Shown piece after piece: positions 46,901 through 55,780 of a stretch of 64,000 bases of DNA. Where the stretch lies: contig CAZEJT010000001.1 in assembly GCA_964512655.1 (NCBI GenBank), positions 248,001 to 312,000 of the forward strand, given 5' to 3'. The notes below the pieces were generated by a model. That model did not search any database, was not told the origin of the DNA, and saw nothing but the letters and a program-made list of their open reading frames with translations. Origin of the DNA: VBOC01 sp964512655 (GTDB lineage: Bacteria; Bacteroidota; Ignavibacteria; UBA10030; SZUA-254). A program made the position numbers and the translations under genes. How positions within the stretch are numbered: the first letter of the stretch is position 1; each line of letters opens with the position of its first letter.

Positions 46901-48485
46901 CGACGAGAACTCGCTGATCCTCAAAGACCGCCGGATCGCGAATCTCTATCTGCAGGAATTCACGGCGCGGTATTATGAGGCGGGGGGAACAGATTCGATC
47001 CATGTCACTTCCTCGCCCCTTTTCTCGGCCGCCCCCGCGTCGCTGAGTTTTGGCACCGTCTCGACCGGGAGTTCGAAAGAGGACAGCATCACCGTCTCGA
47101 ACCCCGGGAACCTCACGCTTTCCGTCTCATCCGTCACGTCCACTGATGCGGTATTCACGGTAACTCCTTCCAGCGCGACGATCGCGCCTGCCGCCTCGCA
47201 GACGTTTCATGTGACGTTTTCTCCGCTCATCGCCGGAGCGAAAAACGCTTCGCTCGTCATCGTCCACAACGCGCCCGGCTCCCCCGACACGGTGGCGCTG
47301 AGCGGGACGGGAACGGGGGCGCCCGCGCAGGTCACCACTGGGGCCTCGCTGAGGGCAGGGTGGAATCTCGTATCGCTCCCATCGCTTGTGTCGAACGGAA
47401 GGAAGGACAGCGTGTTTCCGGGATCAAAGTCGCGTCTCTTCGGCTATGCATCGGGATATTTCGTGCCCCCCGGGGAGACCCTCGCGAGTGGCAGAGGGTA
47501 CTGGCTCAAGTTCGATACGGCTCGAGTCGATTCCATCAAGGGTTTTCCCGCCATGATGGACTCGATACCGGTTGCGGCGGGCTGGAATCTGATCGGCTCG
47601 ATCAGTTCGCCCGTTGCGCCCGCATCGATCGTTCAGACGCCGTCCAATAACATCGCCTCCCCGTATTTCGGGTTCGACAGCTCTTATACGATTGCCGATT
47701 CTATCAGGCCGGCCAAAGGGTACTGGATCAAGGTCAAACAGAGCGGATCGCTCAAGCTCTCCTCATCGGGAGCAGTCCCGAAAGTGCGGGCCGCGGGAGC
47801 GCCCGAGTCCTTCAATCGCCTCGCGATTTCCGACGCGATGGGGATGCGCCAGACGCTCTATTTCGGAGCGAACACCACTCCTGCGACAGACCCCGGCATG
47901 TTTGCTCTTCCGCCTCTCCCGCCTCCGGAAGGATTCGATGCTCGGTTCGCATCGGGCGGGTTGCTGGAAATCTACCCTGCCGCTTCCGTGAAGCCGTTGC
48001 GTCTTCAGATCTCGGTTCAGACCGGGCATTTCCCCCTCACCGCGGAGTGGACGATCTCCGCGGGCGAGACGAGAACCATCTCGCTCGGGCCGGAGCGCGG
48101 CGCCGAGCCCGCCCTGCTGCAGTTGACGAAGTGGGGGAAAGCGGTGATTCCGGGCGAATCGTCAGGCCTCCTGCTGAACGTCTCTCCCCCCAGGCTTGTG
48201 CCCGAGAAGTTCTCTCTCGGCCAGAATTATCCGAACCCGTTCAATCCCACGACGGCGATTCCCTTCGGAGTTCCGCGGCAGTCGCGCGTGACCCTCCGCA
48301 TCTTCAACGTGCTCGGCCAGGCCGTTGCGACTCTACTGGACGACGCCGAGTATCCCGCGGGATTTTTCGATGCGACATTTGACGCGAGCCGGCTCTCTTC
48401 AGGCGTGTATTACTACGAGCTTACCGCGGGCGAGAGGGACGGGGGAAAGTTCCGGCAGGTCAGAAAACTGCTTCTATTGAGATAA
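43992..48485 (+). CDS. Secreted multidomain protein with phospholipase-D fold and T9SS domain
   Basis: A 1497-residue protein with a signal peptide (to VKAQ). Residues 32-170 are lamin-tail-like (PIIINEVYNSSSTDEWVELL). About 355-555 are an OB-fold module (GGPSYIQDNTGGIAIFG) and 557-650 Fn3-like. About 665-1000 are a phospholipase-D fold with both HKD motifs complete: HNKFFVID (His763, Lys765, Asp770) with GSWNPTSSG, and HHKYAVID (His938, Lys940, Asp945) with GSHNWSNSAETSNDENS. About 1010-1110 resemble an ASPM/Hydin-type Ig domain, followed by two WN/GYW units, the D..G...L.FG module (LAISDAMGMRQTLYFG), and a T9SS sorting domain at about 1400-1497. The HKD enzyme would cleave a phosphodiester outside the cell; nuclease is likelier than lipase given the OB/lamin-tail companions, but this is inference. 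Confidence 0.9.
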   Translation: MSYLLLNGRFIFAILVSLILLAPASRGVKAQPIIINEVYNSSSTDEWVELLVVQDNLDIRGYDLRDFTSGGSPNSPLTFTSNALWSSLKKGTMIVVGTATTTFTEDTDPSDYLLMIKANNATYFTATGVFLFAGSSDAIQIRDASAINVFGVSWGAANASSTGSPQVHFTGASTSNTSMAFQGNDVSQLTSTANWIQNTAATQAAGNSTTNTAWIASLRAHADGSGTATVSPDTTKHGLVYSIAINYHRDTSFTVTDMRIKLPPNFAWSHSTGDVSATNITATTSVSGDTIYFHGITFNVDTTVITIQNVTAPDSTAFCPIPVETKAVTDYAPTIPTDRIVNFGLPVTVGQVKGNDANGVALRAGNLVTISGIVTVANQFGGPSYIQDNTGGIAIFGPILTASVQTGDEIIVTGKIDPFNGLTELTSPTLDSIVSHSNPVTPVVVTVPQVKNDGAGGLESYEGLLVRFNGVLVKDNSGNPIASWAVSGSGTNYHLTDGTDTVDVRVDNSVDFANAPAPQSTFDLIGVVSQFKSTSPFIGGYQVMPRQATDILALGPVITTLPYESNLTSSSMRINWTTANPGTSRLRYGTTKAYEFGTIEPDTVHRTVHAIDITGLSPASIYHVQAFSTGSDTSTSGDLVVSTSSLGSSDVINVYFNKSVDTSVAFGEKALGNQDLVSLIVNRIDHVHHSIDLALYSLSAVNQGGVIASHLITAHNNGISVRVICEHDNVGTGGSYFPTLQGAGIPLIDDTYDPVWNGQGLMHNKFFVIDGRGGAPESVWVWAGSWNPTSSGTNSDRQNSIEIQDQALAGAYEAEFNLMWGSNTDTPNQTNSRFGGRKTDIAPHNFVIGGIPVSVYFSPSDQTTTHIKATMAKAQHSVAGCILTFTRKDIADTIIARKNLGKKARVVVDNNTDTGNQYAYLLSNGVDIHLKGGSGLLHHKYAVIDGDDITGTQYLETGSHNWSNSAETSNDENSLILKDRRIANLYLQEFTARYYEAGGTDSIHVTSSPLFSAAPASLSFGTVSTGSSKEDSITVSNPGNLTLSVSSVTSTDAVFTVTPSSATIAPAASQTFHVTFSPLIAGAKNASLVIVHNAPGSPDTVALSGTGTGAPAQVTTGASLRAGWNLVSLPSLVSNGRKDSVFPGSKSRLFGYASGYFVPPGETLASGRGYWLKFDTARVDSIKGFPAMMDSIPVAAGWNLIGSISSPVAPASIVQTPSNNIASPYFGFDSSYTIADSIRPAKGYWIKVKQSGSLKLSSSGAVPKVRAAGAPESFNRLAISDAMGMRQTLYFGANTTPATDPGMFALPPLPPPEGFDARFASGGLLEIYPAASVKPLRLQISVQTGHFPLTAEWTISAGETRTISLGPERGAEPALLQLTKWGKAVIPGESSGLLLNVSPPRLVPEKFSLGQNYPNPFNPTTAIPFGVPRQSRVTLRIFNVLGQAVATLLDDAEYPAGFFDATFDASRLSSGVYYYELTAGERDGGKFRQVRKLLLLR

Positions 48486-48539
48486 TGCGACGCTTCGCCC
48501 CGCGCGGAGAACTTCACTTACCTAACTCTTGAGCCGCCC

Positions 48540-51500
48540 ATGAAAACTTTGATAAAGCATTCGATCGTCGCTTTGATTCCGCTCCTGCTGTGCCTTGCGG
48601 GGAGAGCCCCGGCGGCCGGGATTCGCGGTGTTCGCTCCAGCGTGAAGGTAACCCCTCGCGTCGTGGCTTCGATGAAGGCCCTTCAGACGTCCGAAGCCTT
48701 TGTCCCCTCATCGATCCATATGAACGGTGAGGACGAGGAAAACATCCTCTCGCCCCTCTCCGAGAAGGAGTACGAGGCGATGAAGGAAGGCCCGCGGGTA
48801 ACGTGGGACGGCAAGGGCATCCTGACCATCGACCCAACCGCGCAGGCCGGCGCGCGGGTTCCAGGCAGCACCCAGGGGGTGACCGGGCCCTCCCTCTCGA
48901 CGAACTTTGAGGGCACAATTCAGGATTTCTCAATCCCGTGCGATGCCATGATGGCCGTGGGCCCGACCCAGACGATCTCCACCGGGAACAGCACCATCAG
49001 GATTCGCGCGAAAGCGGGCGGCGCCCCCACGACCGTGCGCGCCGATGTGTTCTTCGGCTCCCGTTTCACCTCGGACTACTTCGACCCGAAAGTTGTTTTC
49101 GACATTCTGCGCCAGCGCTTCGTCGTGCTCTATGACGAGCTCGTGGACGGCAGCGAGTCGAACTACTTTATCGCGATTTCGCAGACCTCCGACGCGACAG
49201 GCGCATGGTATATTTATCAGTTCAACATGCAGCTCGACGGACTCACGCCTACGAACAACTGGGCCGATTTCCCCGGCCTCGGCATCGACGATAACTGTAT
49301 CTACATTACTGCGAACATGTTTACGTTCCCGACGTCGACCGCATCGTTCCAGTATGTCAAAACCCGCGTCCTTCCCAGGGAACTGATGTACTCGGGGTCC
49401 CCGGTCGGATATGTTGAGTTCCTCGGCGTTCCCGGCAGCGGGGTTCCTAATTTTACGCTGAAGCCGTGCCTCTCTCTCTCTCATACCACGGAGGAGTTTC
49501 TCATCATTAATCCCTTCGGCGGCGGCGGCACCCTGGGCCTCTATCACATCACCGGCGGACCGTTCGACCCCGTTCTCGATCAAGTAGCGGCGCTCCCGGT
49601 CTCGGCGTTCAGCGCTCCGCCCGACGCCCCTCAGAAGGATTGCACGAGCCCGACCAACAGCAAAATAAAGGTCGGCGATGCCCGGACCCAGGATCCTGTG
49701 TGGCGGGATGGATATCTTTACGCAACTCACACCATCGGGATCAACATCAACTCGACAAACGTATCGGCGATCCGGTATTACAAGGTCAATACTTCAACCC
49801 CGGCCGTCGTCACCGACGAGACGTTCGGGGCGGAGAGCACATGGTATTTCTACCCTGCGGTGACAGTCGATGCCGTCGGGAGCGTGTATCTCTCCTTCGG
49901 CCGCTGCAATGCTAACGAGTACGCGTCGGCGTATTTCTCCGGCAAGAGGAGGTCGGATACGAACATCGAGCCGAGCCTCCTCCTCAAACCGGGAGGTCTT
50001 GCCTATCGCTGCGGGTCGGGCCAGAGGTGGGGCGATTACGATGGAATCTCTCTCGACCCCTCGGATACCACCGACACGAAGAGTTCGGCGTGGCCCGTCG
50101 GTCTTTGGGCGAAAGGGACGAACGCGTGGGGGTCGTGGACGGGCAAGACCGCCTTTTTCTACCACGCAATCGCGGGAACGGTCCTGGACGATTGCGACAG
50201 CAGCACCGGCACCTCGGGCGACCGGCTGCCCGTCAAACTCGCAAGCGTGACCCTCCACCGCGACACGACCGTCGTCTCGACGACCGTGACCGACTCCCTC
50301 GGCCACTATCGATTCGGATTCCTTGACGACGGGGCCTACGACGTGACGCTGACTCTTCCACCGTCGAGCAGCGCGCTCGACGCGGTTCCCGGTTCCGGCG
50401 GAGACACCCAGATAAAGATCAACCCGACCGATCTTCAGATCGGGGTCTCAGGCGGGTCTTCGGCTTCGGAGATTTCGACGGGGAATGATTTCCTGATCGT
50501 CAGAACTCATCCGGTGCCGTCTACCAGCAGCCTCTCGCCAAACACCTACTCGGCGGGCGAGCCCGGCTTCACGATTACTGTGAACGGCTCGAACTTCGTA
50601 CCGTGTTCCGTTGTGCGTTTCGAGGGAAATGCGAGATCGACGACGTATCTCTCACCCACGCAGCTTCAGGCGGCGCTCCTCGCCTCCGACATTGATACTG
50701 TCGGCTCATTCTTCGTCACCGTCGCCAGTCCGACCCCCGGCGGCGGACTTTCGAACACGCAGAAGTTCACGGTCCATGCGCCGGCCCCCATTTTCTCCGT
50801 TTCCCCGGGTGAGCTGTCGTTCGGCAGCGTGCTCGTGGGTCATGTGAAGGAAGACACGTTGACGGTGACGAACACGGGCACCGATACGCTCAAGATCAGC
50901 GCCGTCGGCTCCGACAACGGGCAGTTCACGGTGAGCCCGGGAAGCGCGACAATCCCCCGGCAGCAGAGCTTTGGATTCGCCGTCGATTATATCCCCACCT
51001 CGACGGATTCAACCTCCGGCCATATCATCTTCGTCCACAACGCGAGTACGTCGCCCGATTCTGCCGATGTCAAGGGGGGCGGACGCGACAGCACCACCTA
51101 TCGCACAGCTACGCCCGCGGAGTGGGCTACGGCCGTAGACACAAAGAACAAGCACAAGAGTCTCAAGCGGAAACCCGACCGGGTCTATTTCAAGATGAGT
51201 ATCACCGCTCCGGCGAACCCCGCCCTCACTCCGCGGCTCTCGCTTTCATTCAGCGTGGATATCCAGACGCTGACGGTGTACACTTCAAAGGCAAAGGCCG
51301 ACACGGTGGCCTACACCACCCGCACGATCGATCCGAAGCGCAAGCTCTGGAACTACAACTTCGGAGGATCGGTTGCGCCGCATCAGGAGATCCAGCTCGA
51401 CGGACTCGGGGGGAAGGGGAAAGCAGTGGTCCTCAAATACTCGTGGACGGACGCAGGCGCGACGACGGCTCAGAAGGGGGTGGTCCCCGATTCGCTCAGC

Positions 51501-52526
51501 CGCGTCGACAAGAACAAGCCCGGCCTCCCCGTGCCCAACCTTATCAACGTAGGAGAGGAGCTTTTTCCGAAGGGGTTTGGACAGGGATCGACGTATTTCT
51601 CCGACCTGACGCCGCTTGTGATCGGGACGCCGCGTGGTCCGAAACTCGCGAGCTCGGTGAGGCTCAAGAAATACGGCAGCGTCCTCAAATCGTTTATCGA
51701 CACGAAGACGAACACCCAGCACACTCAGGGCCCGACGTGCCTCAACCGGTTCAGCGGTGGAGATTCGATCAGCAAGCAGGCGTCGGATCTTTCGCCGTTG
51801 AAGAAGAACGACAAGTTGTTTGCACAGCTCCTTGCCCTGAAGCTGAACATTGCGGCGAGCGCCACGCATAAATTCCCTGTCGGGCTCGGGGAGCTCACCT
51901 ATTTCGATGCGTCGGATACCGGCGGCGCGTTCAACGGCATGCTCGTCTCAGACATCTCGAAGGCCGCAGATACCCTGATCTCCTGCCTGCCGCTGGCAGG
52001 GATACACCCGTCGCCGTCTCTGGCCGAGCTCTTCTCGGCCCTCCAGAAGATCAACGTCGCGTTCGCAGAATCGTCGAACTTCAAGGACACGGTCTCCTTC
52101 TTCACGAAGACCGTTCTCTCCGGAGTCAAGGCGATCGGAGACGTGCCATGGATGCACGCCACACCGGGAATCGTGCCTGTCACGTTTGCGGGGTCGGGGA
52201 ATGTTAACCTGGCTCTCCCTCTCGCGTTCATGCTGTATCAGAATTTCCCGAATCCATTCAATCCCGTCACGACCATCGCCTTCGATCTTCCGGAGCAGTC
52301 GGTGGTGACGCTCAAGGTCTATGACATTCTCGGGCGAGAGGTGACGAAGCTGATCGACAGGGAGCTCCTCGACGACGGGGCGCAGGAGGTCGAGTTCGAC
52401 GGATCACGCTTCGCCTCCGGCGTTTATTTCTACCAATTGACGGCGCAGGGCGTGAAAGATGAACAGGATGAAAGCTCCACAGCTCAGCAGTTCATCGCTG
52501 TCAAGAAGATGCTGTTGGTGAAATAG
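48540..52526 (+). CDS. Secreted T9SS cargo with TIG and ASH-type domains and the YRT/NIAAS module
   Basis: A 1328-residue protein. Residues 1-27 are a signal peptide. About 110-545 are an unassigned beta-rich region, probably a propeller (GPTQTISTGNSTIRI, NWADFPGLGIDDNCIYITAN, DARTQDPVWRDGYLYATHT). About 550-640 are a Cna-B/SdrD-like domain (DSLGHYRFGFLDDGAYDVTL), 660-745 an IPT/TIG-like domain (PNTYSAGEPGFTITVNGSNF) and 750-840 an ASH-type Ig domain (LSFGSVLVGHVKEDTLTVTN). About 853-1220 are the unnamed module (TYRTATPAEWATAVDTKNK, LLALKLNIAASATHKFPVGL, GELTYFD). The T9SS sorting domain is at 1230-1328. The stop is TAG at 52524, and the next gene opens in the same frame a few codons later. 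Confidence 0.88.
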   Translation: MKTLIKHSIVALIPLLLCLAGRAPAAGIRGVRSSVKVTPRVVASMKALQTSEAFVPSSIHMNGEDEENILSPLSEKEYEAMKEGPRVTWDGKGILTIDPTAQAGARVPGSTQGVTGPSLSTNFEGTIQDFSIPCDAMMAVGPTQTISTGNSTIRIRAKAGGAPTTVRADVFFGSRFTSDYFDPKVVFDILRQRFVVLYDELVDGSESNYFIAISQTSDATGAWYIYQFNMQLDGLTPTNNWADFPGLGIDDNCIYITANMFTFPTSTASFQYVKTRVLPRELMYSGSPVGYVEFLGVPGSGVPNFTLKPCLSLSHTTEEFLIINPFGGGGTLGLYHITGGPFDPVLDQVAALPVSAFSAPPDAPQKDCTSPTNSKIKVGDARTQDPVWRDGYLYATHTIGININSTNVSAIRYYKVNTSTPAVVTDETFGAESTWYFYPAVTVDAVGSVYLSFGRCNANEYASAYFSGKRRSDTNIEPSLLLKPGGLAYRCGSGQRWGDYDGISLDPSDTTDTKSSAWPVGLWAKGTNAWGSWTGKTAFFYHAIAGTVLDDCDSSTGTSGDRLPVKLASVTLHRDTTVVSTTVTDSLGHYRFGFLDDGAYDVTLTLPPSSSALDAVPGSGGDTQIKINPTDLQIGVSGGSSASEISTGNDFLIVRTHPVPSTSSLSPNTYSAGEPGFTITVNGSNFVPCSVVRFEGNARSTTYLSPTQLQAALLASDIDTVGSFFVTVASPTPGGGLSNTQKFTVHAPAPIFSVSPGELSFGSVLVGHVKEDTLTVTNTGTDTLKISAVGSDNGQFTVSPGSATIPRQQSFGFAVDYIPTSTDSTSGHIIFVHNASTSPDSADVKGGGRDSTTYRTATPAEWATAVDTKNKHKSLKRKPDRVYFKMSITAPANPALTPRLSLSFSVDIQTLTVYTSKAKADTVAYTTRTIDPKRKLWNYNFGGSVAPHQEIQLDGLGGKGKAVVLKYSWTDAGATTAQKGVVPDSLSRVDKNKPGLPVPNLINVGEELFPKGFGQGSTYFSDLTPLVIGTPRGPKLASSVRLKKYGSVLKSFIDTKTNTQHTQGPTCLNRFSGGDSISKQASDLSPLKKNDKLFAQLLALKLNIAASATHKFPVGLGELTYFDASDTGGAFNGMLVSDISKAADTLISCLPLAGIHPSPSLAELFSALQKINVAFAESSNFKDTVSFFTKTVLSGVKAIGDVPWMHATPGIVPVTFAGSGNVNLALPLAFMLYQNFPNPFNPVTTIAFDLPEQSVVTLKVYDILGREVTKLIDRELLDDGAQEVEFDGSRFASGVYFYQLTAQGVKDEQDESSTAQQFIAVKKMLLVK

Positions 52527-52538
52527 GAGTTCCGGCTG
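52525..52538 (+). promoter_or_regulatory. Ribosome site pointing to a CTG start codon
   Basis: AGGAG at 52525-52529 overlaps the TAG stop of the preceding gene and lies 6 bases before CTG at 52536. Starting there gives MRKLLRCAALVFACAQVG, a better signal peptide than the one from the TTG at 52548, which is 18 bases from the ribosome site. Confidence 0.45.
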
Positions 52539-55500
52539 CGGAAGCTCTTGAGGTGCGCCGCGCTGGTGTTCGCGTGCGCGCAGGTGGGGATGGGCCAGAC
52601 GTGGGTGATCAAGGTATCTTCCACCTCGACGGTACTGGGCGCTCCCCTGACGCCGAACCCGGTTGACCCGAGAATCATCTACGGCGCTCCGGGCGGGAGG
52701 CAGCTCTACATCAGCCGGAATCGGGGGTTTGCGTGGGAGCCGTACGGCAACTCAGTTTCCAATGCGGGGCCGCAGGAGAACGCAATCAAGTCCATCGATG
52801 TGAACCCTCATGACACTCTTCAGATCGTCATCGGAGTCGAATCCGCGAACAGCAGCCCCGACCGGATTATGAAGTCGACCGACGGCGGTGCAACCTGGAC
52901 GCAGACATGGGGAGGGTCGTTCGCCTACTACGGCAAGCCGGTGGAATTCATTCCCGTCCACCCCGATACGATGTACACGATGGGGAACGACACTCTCTGG
53001 AGAAGCACCGATTTCGGATCCACCTGGGAGGTCGTCAGGACGACGCTCGGGCTGTTTAACGCATGGTGCGATGCGGAGCTTCGCCCGGACAGTGCAAACA
53101 TCATGTTCCTCGGCGACTTCGGCACCGGGATCTGGAAGTCCGCCGACTACGGCCATAACTGGCGGAAGGTCTACGCCTCGGGAGGAGAAACCCCTTCGAT
53201 CGCGATCGATCCGTTCCATCCCCGGATCATGTACGCCACGCAGTTCAGCGGGGCAGGAGGAGTCCTCAAGAGCACGGACGCGGGCGAAACGTGGAACAGC
53301 ATCCCGACCCCCATCGGCTCGGGTCCGGGCTGGTGGATTACATGTTCCACAGTCGACACCGGATATGTCTACTTCGGCGTCTACGGTTCGAACCCCGCGG
53401 GTGTCTTCGTCTCAGCCGATTACGGGAACTCGTGGCGGCTGATGAACGCCGGCTTCAGCCCAACCGCCTTGATTGACTACGGCCTGCTCGCTCTCGATTC
53501 ACTCACCGTCGTCGCGCTTCAGATCAACGGCATCTGGCGGCTCCAGTATCCCCCCTCCATCCACGTCGTCGCTCCGAACGGGGGAGAAGCCCTGCACGCA
53601 GGTCTCCAACATCCCATATCGTGGACGGCATCGAATCTGTTTTCGATCCGCATCGAATCCTCGACCGACAACGGCGGGAGCTGGACCACGCTCGCGGACA
53701 GCGTTCCCCCGTCGGCGTCCCCGTTTTATTGGACGCCCCCGGACACGTTCTCGGCGGCGTGCCGGGTGAGAGTCACTGACGACATTCTGACCTATGTCAG
53801 CGACGCGAGCGACGGGGCGTTCACCGTGTACCTCGATCCCCTCGCCCTTCATCACCCTCAGGGCGGAGAGCACTGGGCTGAGGGCTCCACGCGCCTCATC
53901 GATTGGCAATCGTTCGAGATCCCTTCTGTCCGTCTCGAATACTCGACGGACGACGGAGCGGGGTGGAACTATATTTCGAAGGTCCCGGGTTCTGCCGGCG
54001 CGTTCAGGTGGCTGGTTCCCGACAATCCCTCACCGTTGTGCAGGGTGCGAATAAGCGATGCGGGCGCTTCGACACTTTTCAGGAAGAGCGATTCGGCATT
54101 TTCGATCAGCCGTGCCGCCGATTTTTCCTGCAAACTCTTCGTCTCGGACAGCGGACAGATTCGCGATTCGCTCCGGTTCGGCTCAAGCGGGGGAGCGACA
54201 GACGGAATCGATCCGGCGTTCGGGGAATCCGCCCTCGGGCCGAAGCCCGGGGCGGGAACCTTTGATGCACGCTGGAGGATCCCTTCATCTGAGGAGACAC
54301 GGATCGATTACCGCGACACCTTAGGGAACCCCGGGAATGAGAATACGTTCCTTGCAGAATTCCAGCCCGGTCCACAGGGCTACCCTGTCACGCTCAGCTG
54401 GAATCCCGAGAGTCTTATGGCCGGGACTTATATCCTGCGCGATACACTCACGCACGGGAGGCGATACTCCGCCGATATGCGGAATTCTGCGTCAATGCGG
54501 ATTTCAGACCCGTCTGTTTCCGCTGTCGAGATCATCGAATGCAAAGGCGTGTGGCATACCTACCAGGGGAATGGCGGATGGATCCTGATGTCGCTCCCCT
54601 TTGAGGTCGGAGACCCGTTTAAGGTATCTCTCTTTCCCAGCGCCATCTCGAGCGCCTTCGCATATCATGGCAGCTATGTTCGATCGGACACGATACGCCA
54701 GGGGTACGGCTTTTGGTTAAAGTCGGAGCAGCTTTCCCTTGTGGGATGCCCCGGAGGTCCGGACACCGTTGTGCTCGCGCCCAATTGGAACCTGGTCGGG
54801 GCGCCCTCCTCGCCCGTCGCGGTTTCATCCCTGTCGTCCGTTCCCCCGGGTCTTTTCACTTCGAAATTCTTCGGATACGATCAGAGCTACTACATAGCCG
54901 ACAGCCTGAAGCCCGGGAGCGGGTACTGGGTCCGCTGCGCGGGCGCGGGGACGATGATTCTTGCGGCCGGCTCGATTGCCGCTCCGGCCGCCCGGCCGCC
55001 GAACACGTCTATCCATTCGATCACTTCTCTGCCGGGGTCGAGGGATCTGCATACGCTGACGGTCTCCGACAATTTTGGACACAGGCAGGACCTTTTCTTT
55101 GGCGTCCAAAATTCGGGGATTAACGTGGATTCTTACGACCTGCCCCCGCTCCCTCCCGACGGGGCATTTGATGCTCGATTTGGCACACAGAGCATGCTCG
55201 CAGCGCATCCCGCGAAGCTTTCGAAACCCTCGATGTTTCCCGTGAGCGTTTCAGGGGGTTCGAAAACCATTAATTTTTCGTACTTTGTAGACAATGAGAG
55301 AAATTTCAGTTATATTTTAGCCTGGAGTCTCGGCGGCAAGGAGCAAGGTGAGGTATGCCTTGTGGGCAGAGGAAGCGCAGTTGTCCAAAGCGGTGAAGGA
55401 CTCTTTATCACGCTGAGAGTGGAGCAGGGGGCAATAAACGCACACATCCCCGGAGAATTCTCGTTGGGTCCGGTGTATCCAAACCCGTTCAATCCCGCAA

Positions 55501-55760
55501 CTCATTTCCGCTATACAATTCCGTCGGATGCCCGGGTGCAGATCCGCGTCTATGACATTCTCGGCGGGGAAGTAGCCACGATCGTCCATGGCGTCCAACA
55601 CCAGGGCGTGTACGATGCCGTCTGGAGCGGTACGACCCGAGACGGCAGAGATGCCGCGAGCGGTGTGTACTACATTCGGATGACGGCATCCCCGCTTCAA
55701 ACCGGGGGACCCGTTCAGGCGGATTTCTCGGACGCCCGTAAGGCGCTCCTGATCAGATAA
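52536..55760 (+). CDS. Secreted T9SS cargo with BNR-like repeats, non-ATG start
   Basis: About 1074 residues from CTG 52536, or 1070 from TTG 52548; there is no ATG or GTG between the in-frame stop TAG at 52524 and the signal peptide. In TTG numbering, residues 20-340 are BNR/sialidase-type repeats (RIMKSTDGGATWTQT, VLKSTDAGETWNS), without sialidase catalytic residues that I can see. About 345-525 are two copies of an Ig-like domain that opens VVAPNGGEALHAG in the first and LHHPQGGEHWAEG in the second. About 527-660 and 830-960 are two copies of the D..G...L.FG module (KLFVSDSGQIRDSLRFG; LTVSDNFGHRQDLFFG) on either side of two WN/GYW units (675-805). The T9SS domain at about 975-1070 has VYPNPFNPATHF. 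Confidence 0.86.
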   Translation: MRKLLRCAALVFACAQVGMGQTWVIKVSSTSTVLGAPLTPNPVDPRIIYGAPGGRQLYISRNRGFAWEPYGNSVSNAGPQENAIKSIDVNPHDTLQIVIGVESANSSPDRIMKSTDGGATWTQTWGGSFAYYGKPVEFIPVHPDTMYTMGNDTLWRSTDFGSTWEVVRTTLGLFNAWCDAELRPDSANIMFLGDFGTGIWKSADYGHNWRKVYASGGETPSIAIDPFHPRIMYATQFSGAGGVLKSTDAGETWNSIPTPIGSGPGWWITCSTVDTGYVYFGVYGSNPAGVFVSADYGNSWRLMNAGFSPTALIDYGLLALDSLTVVALQINGIWRLQYPPSIHVVAPNGGEALHAGLQHPISWTASNLFSIRIESSTDNGGSWTTLADSVPPSASPFYWTPPDTFSAACRVRVTDDILTYVSDASDGAFTVYLDPLALHHPQGGEHWAEGSTRLIDWQSFEIPSVRLEYSTDDGAGWNYISKVPGSAGAFRWLVPDNPSPLCRVRISDAGASTLFRKSDSAFSISRAADFSCKLFVSDSGQIRDSLRFGSSGGATDGIDPAFGESALGPKPGAGTFDARWRIPSSEETRIDYRDTLGNPGNENTFLAEFQPGPQGYPVTLSWNPESLMAGTYILRDTLTHGRRYSADMRNSASMRISDPSVSAVEIIECKGVWHTYQGNGGWILMSLPFEVGDPFKVSLFPSAISSAFAYHGSYVRSDTIRQGYGFWLKSEQLSLVGCPGGPDTVVLAPNWNLVGAPSSPVAVSSLSSVPPGLFTSKFFGYDQSYYIADSLKPGSGYWVRCAGAGTMILAAGSIAAPAARPPNTSIHSITSLPGSRDLHTLTVSDNFGHRQDLFFGVQNSGINVDSYDLPPLPPDGAFDARFGTQSMLAAHPAKLSKPSMFPVSVSGGSKTINFSYFVDNERNFSYILAWSLGGKEQGEVCLVGRGSAVVQSGEGLFITLRVEQGAINAHIPGEFSLGPVYPNPFNPATHFRYTIPSDARVQIRVYDILGGEVATIVHGVQHQGVYDAVWSGTTRDGRDAASGVYYIRMTASPLQTGGPVQADFSDARKALLIR

Positions 55761-55780
55761 TCGACTATGCGTATGAATTC

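Noticed and set aside
48540..55760. A single gene split by a nonsense mutation
   Set aside because: The two frames are contiguous, but the first ends in a complete sorting domain and the second begins with a signal peptide, so they are two genes.
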